Part shown: piece by piece, positions 33,845 through 43,324 of the stretch
Numbering within the stretch: position 1 is the first letter of the stretch
Layout: each line of letters begins with the position of its first letter
Assembly: GCA_002633025.1 (NCBI GenBank)
Contig: NMRB01001275.1
Coordinates: 42,021 to 106,020 of the forward strand
Origin: Notospermus geniculatus
Lineage: Eukaryota > Nemertea > Pilidiophora > Heteronemertea > Lineidae
DNA: 64,000 nt
Direction of reading: 5' to 3'
Made by a program: the position numbers and the translations under genes
Notes under the pieces: generated by a model
Databases searched by the model: none
Seen by the model: only the letters and a program-made list of their open reading frames with translations
What the model was told of the DNA's origin: nothing

Positions 33845-34979
33845 TGGCCCAAACTTATAAAAGGTGTTTTTCGCCTGTCTAACTTGGATTTGTTTAAGCC
33901 TAAACATTTGTAAGACAACAGTTAGACAAGTCTAGCAAAACACTGGGCAGGTATTTATCGGACTTTCAAACAACGCAAGGACGCCGTCTAGCTAGTGAAG
34001 TCCAACAGGTGATTAAACGTGCATCGCCGATCGCACTACCTTTGTTGAGACGATTATGTAATAAATGGTAAAGGTGTATAACTTAAATGACCTCATTTGC
34101 GCGCCATTCATCAGAGACCTATCTTCTGTCGAGAGGACGAACTGTAGTACGCGCGCTTTGTCAGGGAGAATAATTTCACACCCGACCAGCGGAGAGAGGT
34201 TTTAATAGATCTCGTAAGAACCAATCAGGAAATAGTAGAAGACAGGCGAACGGATGTCTGGTCAAACAAGGTGACTCTGACGGCATGTGACACCATCGAT
34301 AACACCAGGAAATTGAGCCATATCGTGAAATCCTTGCTCCACCCTCAGTCGTTCTGCCTTGGTTTCGGGAAAAGTTAAAATATCTCCTTTTTTTCTATCT
34401 CCTAGGCCTATTTGCTGTTGTGACTGGATGGATAGTATATATAGCTCTCCGCAAGCCGTTGAAATGCCCCATTCGCGTAAAATCGAAGAGTAATCGCCAG
34501 ATGCTGGAGTGGTGTAAATGCGTTGTTCCGTCGGGTTGGTTGACGTAGGTATTCACTGATAAGATTGAGTAGGCTACTTATGGCCATTGAAATGTCCCTT
34601 TGGAAATTCTGAAGCGTCTCAAAAAGATCGCATCCGACCGTTCTTCCAAAGCGTTTTCTCTATCTCTGAACACCCTCATCCGTCTTCTGTGTACGTCATT
34701 GTCTAGTCCCTCCTCTTCGTATCATGAGGGCATCCGTTCTTCGTTATGCACATCACCTGTATGAATCACACAACTTAGACAACTGCAAACAAGCCCCATG
34801 GCATGTTTTGCGATTCCTTTGTTATTTAGACACCAATGTCTATTTTTGGACGGCAGGTTTAGACACGTCTAAGTAAGACATCCTTCTGTAATCGCAGTTT
34901 AAGCTAGACGACTGACTTAGACTTGTCTTGGCGAGTTAGACTTGTCTAACAGATAGACATCATTTATAAGTTCGGGCCA
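33845..34979. mobile_element. 1.1-kb element with GGCCCAAACTTATAAA ends and TTAGACnnGTCTAA motifs
   Basis: The left end GGCCCAAACTTATAAAAG and right end TTTATAAGTTCGGGCC are inverted. Subterminal palindromes TTAGACNNGTCTA(A/G) recur at about 33931, 34858, 34920 and 34933. A partial copy in opposite orientation at 36389-36585 shares the CGCAAAACATG..GGGC end of its homologous segment (34797-34979). No protein recognised inside. Confidence 0.68.
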
Positions 34980-34984
34980 GTGAG

Positions 34985-36385
34985 TCATATGGCGGAGTAG
35001 TTCTACTGGACATGTGCATCGGTCTCACTCCACAGTTATGCGGATGTCAGGTCGACCTTGCGATGGCACAGAACAGGCGCACACTGACCTTTCCGGATCA
35101 CTTTGCGCCTGAGGCTCGACAGCGTGGAACAAATCGGGATCAGTCGCCGACCAAAAAGATCACAAATCGCAAGAGTTGAACCTATTCAACTTCTGTGTCC
35201 AATCGACGTCATCTTCGGAGGTACTCGGCTACATTCAGGCGGCCATCGTAACCTACCTCGACTGTATATAGGAGCCTTGGCGTAGTAATCATCTCGCAAA
35301 TCACGAGAAAATTCAGTGATTCACCGCAGTGAGTGGGTCGTTTGTGACATTGACCGTAACCTTCCGCACTTGATGATATAGTGCAGACCAATGCTGATAC
35401 TTTTTCACGTATAAATGGGTTCTTTGCGCATTATATCGGTGGGATAATTTTATTTATTGTAGAATCTGAAGTTATTCAGTGGATTAAGGCACATTTTAGG
35501 CAGTGATAACACCGAGGATGGACAACGTTACAATGTCGAAACAAAATGGCCGACCAGCCTTCACTTCACCACTTGAGAAGTTCAACCTGCTGCTATAGCG
35601 TGAGTGACCCTTCATCAGGTAACGTAACATGCTTCAACTCATTTTTCTATGTGTAGCAACACTCACAATCCCTAATTGGTAACTTTGATCATTCAGATCG
35701 ATAGATTTGAACAGTCTTGTCGAGCATGACCGAAGAAGTAGATCCCGGAGCAATATGGCGCTGTTCGATATACGTCAGAGTTACGATGTTGGCACGAATC
35801 GTTCTCTGACGTTCAGATTGCTTCTGTGTCATCCCGACGGGCGTAATCCATTCGCAGGTGACCTGTACACGGTTACGATTCCCTGCGCGCTGATGCTGCT
35901 TGTTCCACGATGATCGTACACATTTTCGTTTTTGTGACTTGACCATGATTGCGACACTTGATGCCGACTGTTCCGTCGTAGCGCAGGCAATCGCAGTGTG
36001 ACCTGACATCCGCATTATGTGACACAGGTCAAAAAGGCCCTCGAAATCAGCTATCTCGTCATAACTGTAGATGAGGTTATACTTTTGGTACCAGACCACC
36101 AAACCATGCATCAAAACAAGCGAATGAGCACATGTTCTGCATCACAGAGCAAAACTCATCAATGAAATCAGACCATTTTACATAGAACTGAAGGTACAGA
36201 CAGTGCACTTCTAGCGGGTGATCCGAGGACATGGGCCTATTCGTCAAACGTCTGATTCCACCAGAAAATGCAACTTTTCCCCCAAAAGGCACATTCATCA
36301 AAACACGTGAAAACGATTTTTGTCAGGTCCAAGCCTCTGCTATCTACACACATTTGGACACTCGATTACAAAAAAATTGAAACAC
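34985..36385. other. Gene-free stretch, nothing recognised
   Basis: A minus-strand open stretch (35689-36114) has no familiar domain. No splice-supported exon chain or repeat boundary is seen. Confidence 0.3.
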
Positions 36386-36388
36386 TAG

Positions 36389-36585
36389 GGCCCGAACTTA
36401 TAAAGGTATAAAGGATGTCTATCTCTTAGACAAGTCTAACTCGCCAAGACAAGTGTAAATCATTCGTCTAGCTGAAACTGCGATTACAGAAGGATTAGCT
36501 TAGACGTGTCTAATCTTGCCGCCCAAAGGTAGACAACGGTGTCTAAACAACAAAGGAATCGCAAAACATGCCGGGGGCTTGTTTT
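36389..36585 (-). repeat. Partial copy of the TTAGACnnGTCTAA element
   Basis: GGGCCCGAACTTATAAAGG, then AGACAAGTCTAACTCGCC, then TTAGACGTGTCTAA and CGCAAAACATGCC repeat the 34797-34979 segment on the opposite strand. Confidence 0.8.
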
Positions 36586-36853
36586 GCCGTGTTTGAGGCA
36601 TTTTTTGGTCGAATTTCACTCACCAGTTCGCCTGCCAGATTTCTGGGGAATCCCCAGCAACCGGAGAACATTCAGTGCGACTACATCCGCCTGCCTCATC
36701 ACAGATCATTACGCATTACGCCTTACACTTTGGCTGGTTGCAGACAAATCGGCATTGATTTACCTTGTAAAAATGTCATACTGCATGACAAACATATATT
36801 TACGTGCACCACCAGTGCCAAGGGCCGTATATATCATATGCAATCCCACTATT

Positions 36854-37275
36854 AAGGAACGAAATGAAAAGAAAAAAAAATGTCCCAAATCACTGCAAAC
36901 AGGACTGGCAGTGCACAGAAACCTGTAAATCTGTCTCCCGCAAAAATTGACCTTCTTCACATAAGGAGCGAAATGAAAAGAAAAAAAATGTCCCAAATCA
37001 CTGCAAACAGGACTGGCAGTGCACAGAAACCTGTAAATCTGTCTCCCGCAAAAATTGACCTTCTTCACTTAAGGAACGAAATGAAAAGGAAAAAAAATGT
37101 CCCAAATCACTGCAAACAGGACTGGCAGTGCACAGAAACCTGTAAATCTGTCTCCAGCAATAATTGACCTTCCTCACTTAAGGAACGAAATGAAAAGAAA
37201 ACAAAATATCCCAAATCACTGCAAACAGGACTGGCAGTGCACAGAAACCTGTAAATCTGTCTCCCGCAAAAATTG
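36854..37275 (+). repeat. 109-bp tandem repeat, about 3.9 copies
   Basis: Units begin near 36861, 36970, 37078 and 37187 (steps 109, 108, 109). Each contains GAAATGAAAAGAAAAAAAA, CAAACAGGACTGGCAGTG and TAAATCTGTCTCCCGC. The units are over 95% alike by eye, so the array is young. Reading frames through it are by-products; indels shift the frame between units. Confidence 0.92.
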
Positions 37276-37504
37276 TGCTCCTTGAATGGGTGGACACCCT
37301 CCATGAACTGCAGACTGAGACCATCATACAATGTATGTTGTAGGACGAGGCTTCCGTGCCGACGTGGGTTCGTCGATGCTGCTACTAAGATTAGGCATGT
37401 CTCGACGCCGAAAATTCATCAGATGTTTTTCGGCTTTTCCACCCGAAAATGACGACCGACTCTAACGTCACAATAGAACCACGTCTATTGCACGCCGGAG
37501 TGGA

Positions 37505-37830
37505 CATAATTCTGAATTAATATCCACATTAATTCAAACGAATTAATGTCTACATTAAATCGACCAATAGGATTTGATTTTTATATGTGGACATTTATTC
37601 GATTTAAATGTCCACATTAAATCGATTTACTACCACCATTAATTCGATTTAATGTCCACATTAATTCAAGCAGACTTTTTTTATACGGACATTAATTCCA
37701 TTTTATGCCTACATTAATTCGAGCCCATGCACATCCGCCGATTTAATGGTGGTATTAAATCGATTTAATGTCCACATTAAATGACCTCCACTTCCGCTGG
37801 TAAATCTGGACATTAAATCAATCTGCTACT
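37505..37830. repeat. AT-rich tract of TTAATGTCCACATTAA-like palindromic words
   Basis: ATTTAATGTCCACATTAA or close variants recur at least six times in both orientations. A larger inverted pair (AAATCGATTTACTACCACCA near 37618 against TGGTGGTATTAAATCGATTT near 37747) encloses the middle. Confidence 0.7.
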
Positions 37831-38110
37831 TCCGCTGATAAATGCAGCATCTATCAAAAATTGTGTGATCCTGATAACTTTGACTCCAAATTTGGCTCCA
37901 TGATTATGCCCAACTGTAACAAATGGATTTTGACATGCCATTTTCAAAACAATGACACTCCATGATGCATGACTGAAGGAATGTCATCGTGGTATCATTG
38001 GAAAGCACATTGACCCTGCTTTATGGGGAACCCATTGTTACAGTGGTACTCATCTTGGGTTGGTCATACTGACCCCTTTTCACAGGATTAGGTTTTTTCT
38101 GGGACACCCT

Positions 38111-38345
38111 GTACATGTCCCTAACCTGTTCTCCATCGCCTCGATGGTAATTCCTGCTCATGCCCCTGGCATGGCCCCTACATGTCCCTGACATGTTTTC
38201 CATCGCCTCGATGGTAATTCCTGCTCATGCCCCTGGCATGGCCCAAACATGTCCCTGACATGTTTCCATCGCCTCGATGGTAATTCCTGCGCATGCCCCT
38301 GGCATGGCCTACATGTCCCTGACATGTTCTCAGTGCTCTCCCAGA
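38111..38345 (+). repeat. 66-68 bp tandem repeat, about 3.5 copies
   Basis: Units start near 38111, 38179, 38246 and 38309 with ACATGTCCCTGACATG, CATCGCCTCGATGG and CCCCTGGCATGG. Each has short internal palindromes. The array starts directly at the mariner-type end at 38112. Confidence 0.88.
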
Positions 38346-38651
38346 GCACGTTCCTCTCCAATTAAAATCGGATGCCATCGCCTCGATGGCAAATCATTTT
38401 CCTCTCATATTCCACATAATCCTTCCTCACTAATCTTATTCTCATTTAACCTCCTCCAAATCGGGAAACATTTCGGAGGAATCGAAGATATTTACCTCGA
38501 AGAAACGGAGCCTGACAAACAAACGACCAAAGCGCTCCGCCGCGAAAAGCTATGTGACGTCACTGATCGTCACGAGGCGACACTGAGAATGTGCTGCAAC
38601 GACAGGCAATGAATGCTGTTATTGATGGAAAGAATGTACTCGTGTGTACAA

Positions 38652-39570
38652 TGAAATGGTCCATGGACCATGTGCTCACCCGTTTGGACATAATAGTGTA
38701 ATGACAGAGAGAGGCATATCAGTTATATGAGCAATCTGGGTAAGTCATTCCCAAGTTGTAGGACTTCAATGATTTTCAGTTTATGCCACCTGGCGGCCAT
38801 ATTGGATGTCGAATCGGGCAAAAACTTCACATGCACATAAAGGTCATCTAGAGGGAGCCACATAACACATTTGAGTGCTCTGGGTCAAGTCGTTCCTGAG
38901 TTATAGCACATTTGATGATTTTCGGGTTACGCCACCTGGCGACCATATTGGAAGTTTAATCAGGCCGAAATTTGAAGTGCTTGTAAAGGTCACCTAGAGA
39001 GAGGTAAATATCAAGTTTGAGCACTCTGGGTCAAGCCGTTCCTGAGTTATAGCACTTGGGACGATTTTCAGGTTACGCCACCTGGCGGCCATATTGGATG
39101 TCCGATTGGACCGAAACTCGGTAGTTTTGAAGGTACCCCTCTAATACATGTTTATGCAAGATATGAAGATGCTCGGTGAAATCATGAGGACCTGTGGCAG
39201 GTTCGTCACTTTTGTAGAACTTTGACCTCTGTGACCTTGAAAAGTACGTCAAATCAAAAACCCGTTATATATGTTATGTATCCTAATTAGATACACCTAT
39301 GATAAAAATTTGTTGGAGACAATCCAGTCATTAGTTCAGGAGTTATTGCACTTTTTGTGTTTTTGGTTTTGGCCACCTGGAGGCCAAGCCAAGAATCGAA
39401 TCGGACCGAAACTTGGTGTCATAGGTCATCTGACCTAGGGGTATATATGTACCAAGTTTCAGATCAATAGCTCCAGCGGTTACGAAACGTGCCCTGCTAA
39501 CGGACGACGGACGACGACGGACGACGGACGATGGACGCCGCAGGACGGTAAAAGCTCACGAGTGAGCTAA
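38652..39570 (+). mobile_element. Fullest copy of the 'CCATGGACCATGTGCTCACC...GTGAGCTAAA' repeat
   Basis: Starts AAATGGTCCATGGACCATG and TGCTCACC, and ends after a (GACGACG)n tract with AGCTCACGAGTGAGCTAAA. The middle is built of diverged modules, each with a TTTCAGATC..AG, a CCACCTGG.GGCCA and a CCGAAACTTGGTGT block, about 120-190 bases apart. There is no coding capacity. Other copies: 9800-9965, 39779-39896 (end only), 47989-49362, 57793-58880 (minus) and 61965-62096. Confidence 0.8.
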
Positions 39571-39715
39571 AAATGATTGAAACAGACATCCCTTATTTCA
39601 TGAGCCTGATCATTGAACCATCGTGCACAACAATGCTAAAAGGTGTGCTCATTTTCTGACAAGTGCATGTTTCACTTGTTATTGTAAACTGGGGTTCATT
39701 CCCAGGCCATTTCCC

Positions 39716-39896
39716 CTTTTGTGGCCCTCATTGATATGGACTTAGAAAATTCTAGCAACCACCAGTAAATCAGGCACTCACTGTATGTACCAAGTTTCAG
39801 ATCAACAGCCCCAGCGGTTACAAAACGTGCCCTGCTAACGGACGACGACGACGGACGACGGACGCTGCACCATTGTAAGAGCTCACGGGTGAGCTA
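39716..39896 (+). repeat. Two repeat ends: TACAGTAAAAT MITE remnant and GACGAC-end fragment
   Basis: 39716-39787 resembles one arm of the 25320-25736 MITE. 39779-39896 repeats the last 120 bases of the preceding 38652-39570 element, including the GACGAC run and GTGAGCTAAAAATG. Confidence 0.6.
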
Positions 39897-40112
39897 AAAA
39901 TGGGAAGTAGCAAGTGAATTGTACCAGTCGGCGCTAATTGTCAGCCCACGTGTACTTGCCAGGTCGTGAATTTCATTAGCACTTCCATCAGTCGTACTGG
40001 GGGGATTTCCTGGTATCGGGGATTTCTGCCAATTAATGGTTAAAAATAAGGATAAGTAGTAATTCCGAAATGATAAGGAAGTCAATAAACGCTATATGTG
40101 ACTCCTCACAGC

Positions 40113-40907
40113 TAAACTAGGCGCATGTCACTCAGAAGGTGAGCCTCAACCAACTAAGATGACACCAGGAGAGAATGGAAGAAATAGATTGTTTCAAATT
40201 TCACAATAGACAGACACTATTGAAACTGTCAAACATTTGGTCTCAACCTGCCAAGCTCAGAGCGACATGCGCCTAGTTTTGCTGTGACGGGTCACATCTA
40301 TTTGAAATAAAAACACTAACTGTGATAGTACCAATTATGCAAATTGAACGGAGGGGTGATAACAGAACAGCCAGTGAAATACAGGTCAAGACGGCGAAAG
40401 ATGACAAGGGTTTGTGCGAGCGTAGTCGGGAGGGCGGAGCGATGTCATAACCCTTGGTAGCCAAGATGACCAGCTCCAAGGCCCTGAGAGTTGTAACTAC
40501 ATTGTAGCTACCTTGAAGTTCTCATTGGTCACTGCCATGGTAAGCACAAAAATATATAGAACACACAACATATTATTTTTAATCGCCATTGTCCATATAG
40601 GTATTGCAGGCACGAACTTTCGAATTCTTACCCCTTCTGGCCTAATTTCCTCGTCAAAGAGTTTGCCGAAATCACTCTTCGCTACTGTTAACCTGAACGA
40701 TTTAAATTTTGCTTCCTCGTGCGAAATGCATTTCAGTGCACGGAAGGTGAGCCTCAACGAACTAGATGACACCAGGAGAGAATGGAAGAAATAGATCGTT
40801 TCAGATTTCACAATAGACAGACAATAATGAAACTGACAAACATTTGTCTCAACCTGCCAAGCTAAGAGCGACATGCGTCTGCTTTTGCCAGAGCGGGTCA
40901 CATATAC
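40113..40907. repeat. 165-bp dispersed repeat, two direct copies
   Basis: 40134-40280 and 40741-40907 share AGGTGAGCCTCAAC, ACACCAGGAGAGAATGGAAG and CTCAACCTGCCAAGCT. The first copy is closed by an inverted pair, AAACTAGGCGCATGTC and GACATGCGCCTAGTTT (40114-40280). The two copies are 607 bases apart. Confidence 0.8.
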
Positions 40908-41000
40908 TCTTTCAAGTCATTGTACGTTGTCTCCTTACTTAATCTGTACACAAAAATATCCCGGTCTGGTTCTGGAGCAGCCTTTAACTTCGAATCAGTC

Positions 41001-41622
41001 TTAGGCTGCTTTTCCACGAGGCGTTTGCGGGCGCGGGTAGAAAAAATCAATCCAACGTATTTCCCTTTAACTGTTTCACTTGCAACCGCGCCCGCCTCCT
41101 GTTCCGCGCCCGCAAACGCCTCGTGGAAAAGCAGCCTAAAGCCCTGTATCCACTACAACGGTTTCTGGTGCGGTTTGCGGTGCGGGAGCGATTTTCACAG
41201 GCATTGGGATAATTAACACGCCATGTATTGTTAAACCATCGAAGGATTATCCAAAACCCTGTGAAAAAATCCCGGCGCGGCAAACCGCAGCGGTAACCCG
41301 GACTAGTGGATACAGGCCTTTAAGGCTGCTTTTCCACGTGACGTTTGCGGACGCAGTTTCGGTGGCGGGAGCGGGTGCGGGTGAAACAGCTAAAGGGAAA
41401 TACGTTGGATCGATTTTTTCCACTCGCGCCCGCCTCCTATTCCGCGCCCGCAAACGCCTCGTGGAAAAGCAGCTTTAGGCCTGTTTCCACTAGAGCGATT
41501 TTGCGGCGAGCGGTGCGTTTTTCACAGGGGTTTGGATAATCCTTCGATGGTTTAACAATACATAGCCTGTTGATTGTCCCAATGCCGCTGCGGAAACCGC
41601 TGTAGTGGAAACAGGCCTTTAC
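41001..41622. repeat. Array of four abutting palindromic MITEs (A-B-C-D)
   Basis: A: 41001-41139, ends TTAGGCTGCTTTTCCACG, arm GAGGCGTTTGCGGGCGCGG. B: 41138-41324, ends AAAGCCCTGTATCCACTA. C: 41323-41477, ends AAGGCTGCTTTTCCACGTG, same family as A. D: 41476-41621, ends TAGGCCTGTTTCCACTAG, related to B by end and by the shared TTAACAATACAT..CCATCGAAGGATTAT centre. Each hairpin starts within a base or two of the previous one's end. A fifth hairpin of the A/C family is at 42631-42788. Confidence 0.9.
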
Positions 41623-42544
41623 TGCTGCCAGCGATAACTCGTTGCCTTTTTCGTTCCGCTCGCTGCTTTTGAAACGACGGCAGCGAAACACCGTCGTAAG
41701 CAGATCGATTCGTGCCGTCGCTATTGACGGAAGCCATACTGACCGTTCGTCTAATGTTCTGTAACGCCGGGATGAAGGGTCTCCTGGCGACCCCTCTACC
41801 CGACCGCCCCTGCCGCTACCACGACCAGGTCCTTGAGTAATCAAGGGACGCCTGGGGACATCATAAATGGAGTAGAACTTCACCTCGTGCACTGGAGCGT
41901 CGTCCATCTTTTGGTTACACGTAGACTCAGCGTTGACGTTAGCGTAATACTAGAACTAGCTATCGCCGATGTTGTGTCGTTCACATTCATGGTTCTGGCA
42001 GTCTCTTTTCTCCGCACTGAATTTCGTTCAAATTTCGTTCACTTTCTTGGTTTCGAGCACATTTCTGTCGAGCAGTTCCTTCACGTTAGTGAATTTCACC
42101 TCCAGGTCGTATAATCTGTCAGCCATCGTGATGTTATTAAGATCCTCAGCTGGAGATCTCGGGATTTCGGACAAACGCAGTGCCGATATCATGATTTTGG
42201 GGTTCCTACCGTTCCTGTCGAGTTTTCTTATCGCTCCAATTATATCTAGGGCATGTGCCTCGTCTTCCGTCCTTGCGGAAGACGTCTTTCTGCTTTGCCA
42301 ATTGTCGATCACATCGATTGAACATAAGTCCTCGTTCCAGAGTTTTCTTTTTGCACCCGTAATTTTCTCGTGTGTGAAGTATAAACCTACCGCAGCATTC
42401 TTTACGTTTTCGATCGTGCCAGTGCAGTATATACGCTAACACTGGGTCCTCGATATACTTTTCTCCAGGTTCATCTACCTCAATATCGGCGGACACACAT
42501 TCATCCAGGGAATTGCTACATTCCTCCGCAGTTATCTTATGCAT
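41622..42544 (-). pseudogene. Retroelement ORF1-like protein, frameshifted
   Basis: Minus-strand coding runs from about 42544 (MHKITAEECS) through DPVLAYILHWHD, then changes frame near 42415 and continues with ENVKNAAVGLYFTHEKI, KLWNEDLC, RKTSSARTEDEAHALDII and RKLDRNG, followed by IPRSPAEDLNNITMADRLYDLE and a short coiled coil. A stop (42028) and a further shift follow, then VPRRPLITQGPGRGSGRGG (about 41860). The D-P-x-x-A/C-Y, THxxI..AK..LW, HA.DI...KLD and IPR..PE..N...MxDRL order is one I know from repeated proteins next to retroelement ORFs in marine invertebrates; the official name is not known to me. It lies between the D hairpin and the one at 42631. Confidence 0.6.
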
Positions 42545-42630
42545 CTTGTACTCCGGACTTTCTCCCGACTGGTGATCGGTCCTCCAATTTACGCTTTAAA
42601 TCATTGTCGCACCCGTCAACGCCCTGATCC

Positions 42631-42788
42631 TTAAGCTGCTTTTCCACGAGGCGTTTGCGGGCGCGGAATAGGGGGCGGGCGCGGGTGGAAAAAATCGATC
42701 CAACGTATTTCCCTTTAGATGTTTCACCCGCACCCGCTCCCGCCACCGAAACCGCGTCCGCAAACGTCTCGTGGAAAAGCAGCCTTAT
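42631..42788. repeat. Palindromic MITE, AGCTGCTTTTCCACGAG ends (A/C family, copy E)
   Basis: Same ends and same GGCGTTTGCGGGCGCGG arm as hairpins A and C. It sits just upstream (minus-strand sense) of the ORF1-like pseudogene and is flanked by TTA-like borders. Confidence 0.9.
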
Positions 42789-42789
42789 T

Positions 42790-43320
42790 CGGTGTCGCAA
42801 TGAATTCGCTCCCGCTTGGGGCATTAGGAGTAGCTAATCTACTCATAATCGTCACGCGTCCTACCCCACAGTCGTTCAGTTGTTTTCCACTTCGTTAATC
42901 ATGTGTGAACAACTGACTAGTATGTGTTTGTGCGTACAAAAACTAAAAAGTAGGGATCACCTCACTTCTCAGAACGTAACCGCACCAAATTCAGCTAGTA
43001 TTCAAAAAAGTCACACCATAGGTCCAGCCGACCACCTTAACCCTTGAGAACTTATTCAAGAACGTAATGGCGCAAATTTTCGAGTATGTATCTCTAAATC
43101 CGGTAATAAATGAACATTCTTCATCGCCCGACAAATTCGTGGAGGGATTTCTACAGTTCGGCAAAAATAACCATCCACGGCAATTCCCCGAATCGGACAG
43201 CTTACGCCATATTAGTAATCTTTTGAGAATCGCATGGCTGAAGCAGTTTCACAGCGCTGGTAACGTCGTGGATAGCGGTTGAAACTGCGGGGGAGTTGAC
43301 TCCGAAACAGTTCAACATTA
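42790..43320. other. 3' flank of the two-exon gene, nothing recognised
   Basis: A short plus-strand open stretch (43067-43282) opposes the gene's end and has no known domain. No clear AATAAA-type signal on the minus strand was identified. Confidence 0.3.
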
Positions 43321-43324
43321 CATT

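Noticed and set aside
36854-37275. CRISPR array, or coding repeats
   Set aside because: Units are adjacent with no unique spacers, the genome is eukaryotic, and the 108/109-base steps break any reading frame.
33705-38112. One 4.4-kb mariner bounded by the opposed TACAGGGTGTCYCA ends
   Set aside because: No transposase remains between them and the interior holds several unrelated elements; more likely two independent solo ends.
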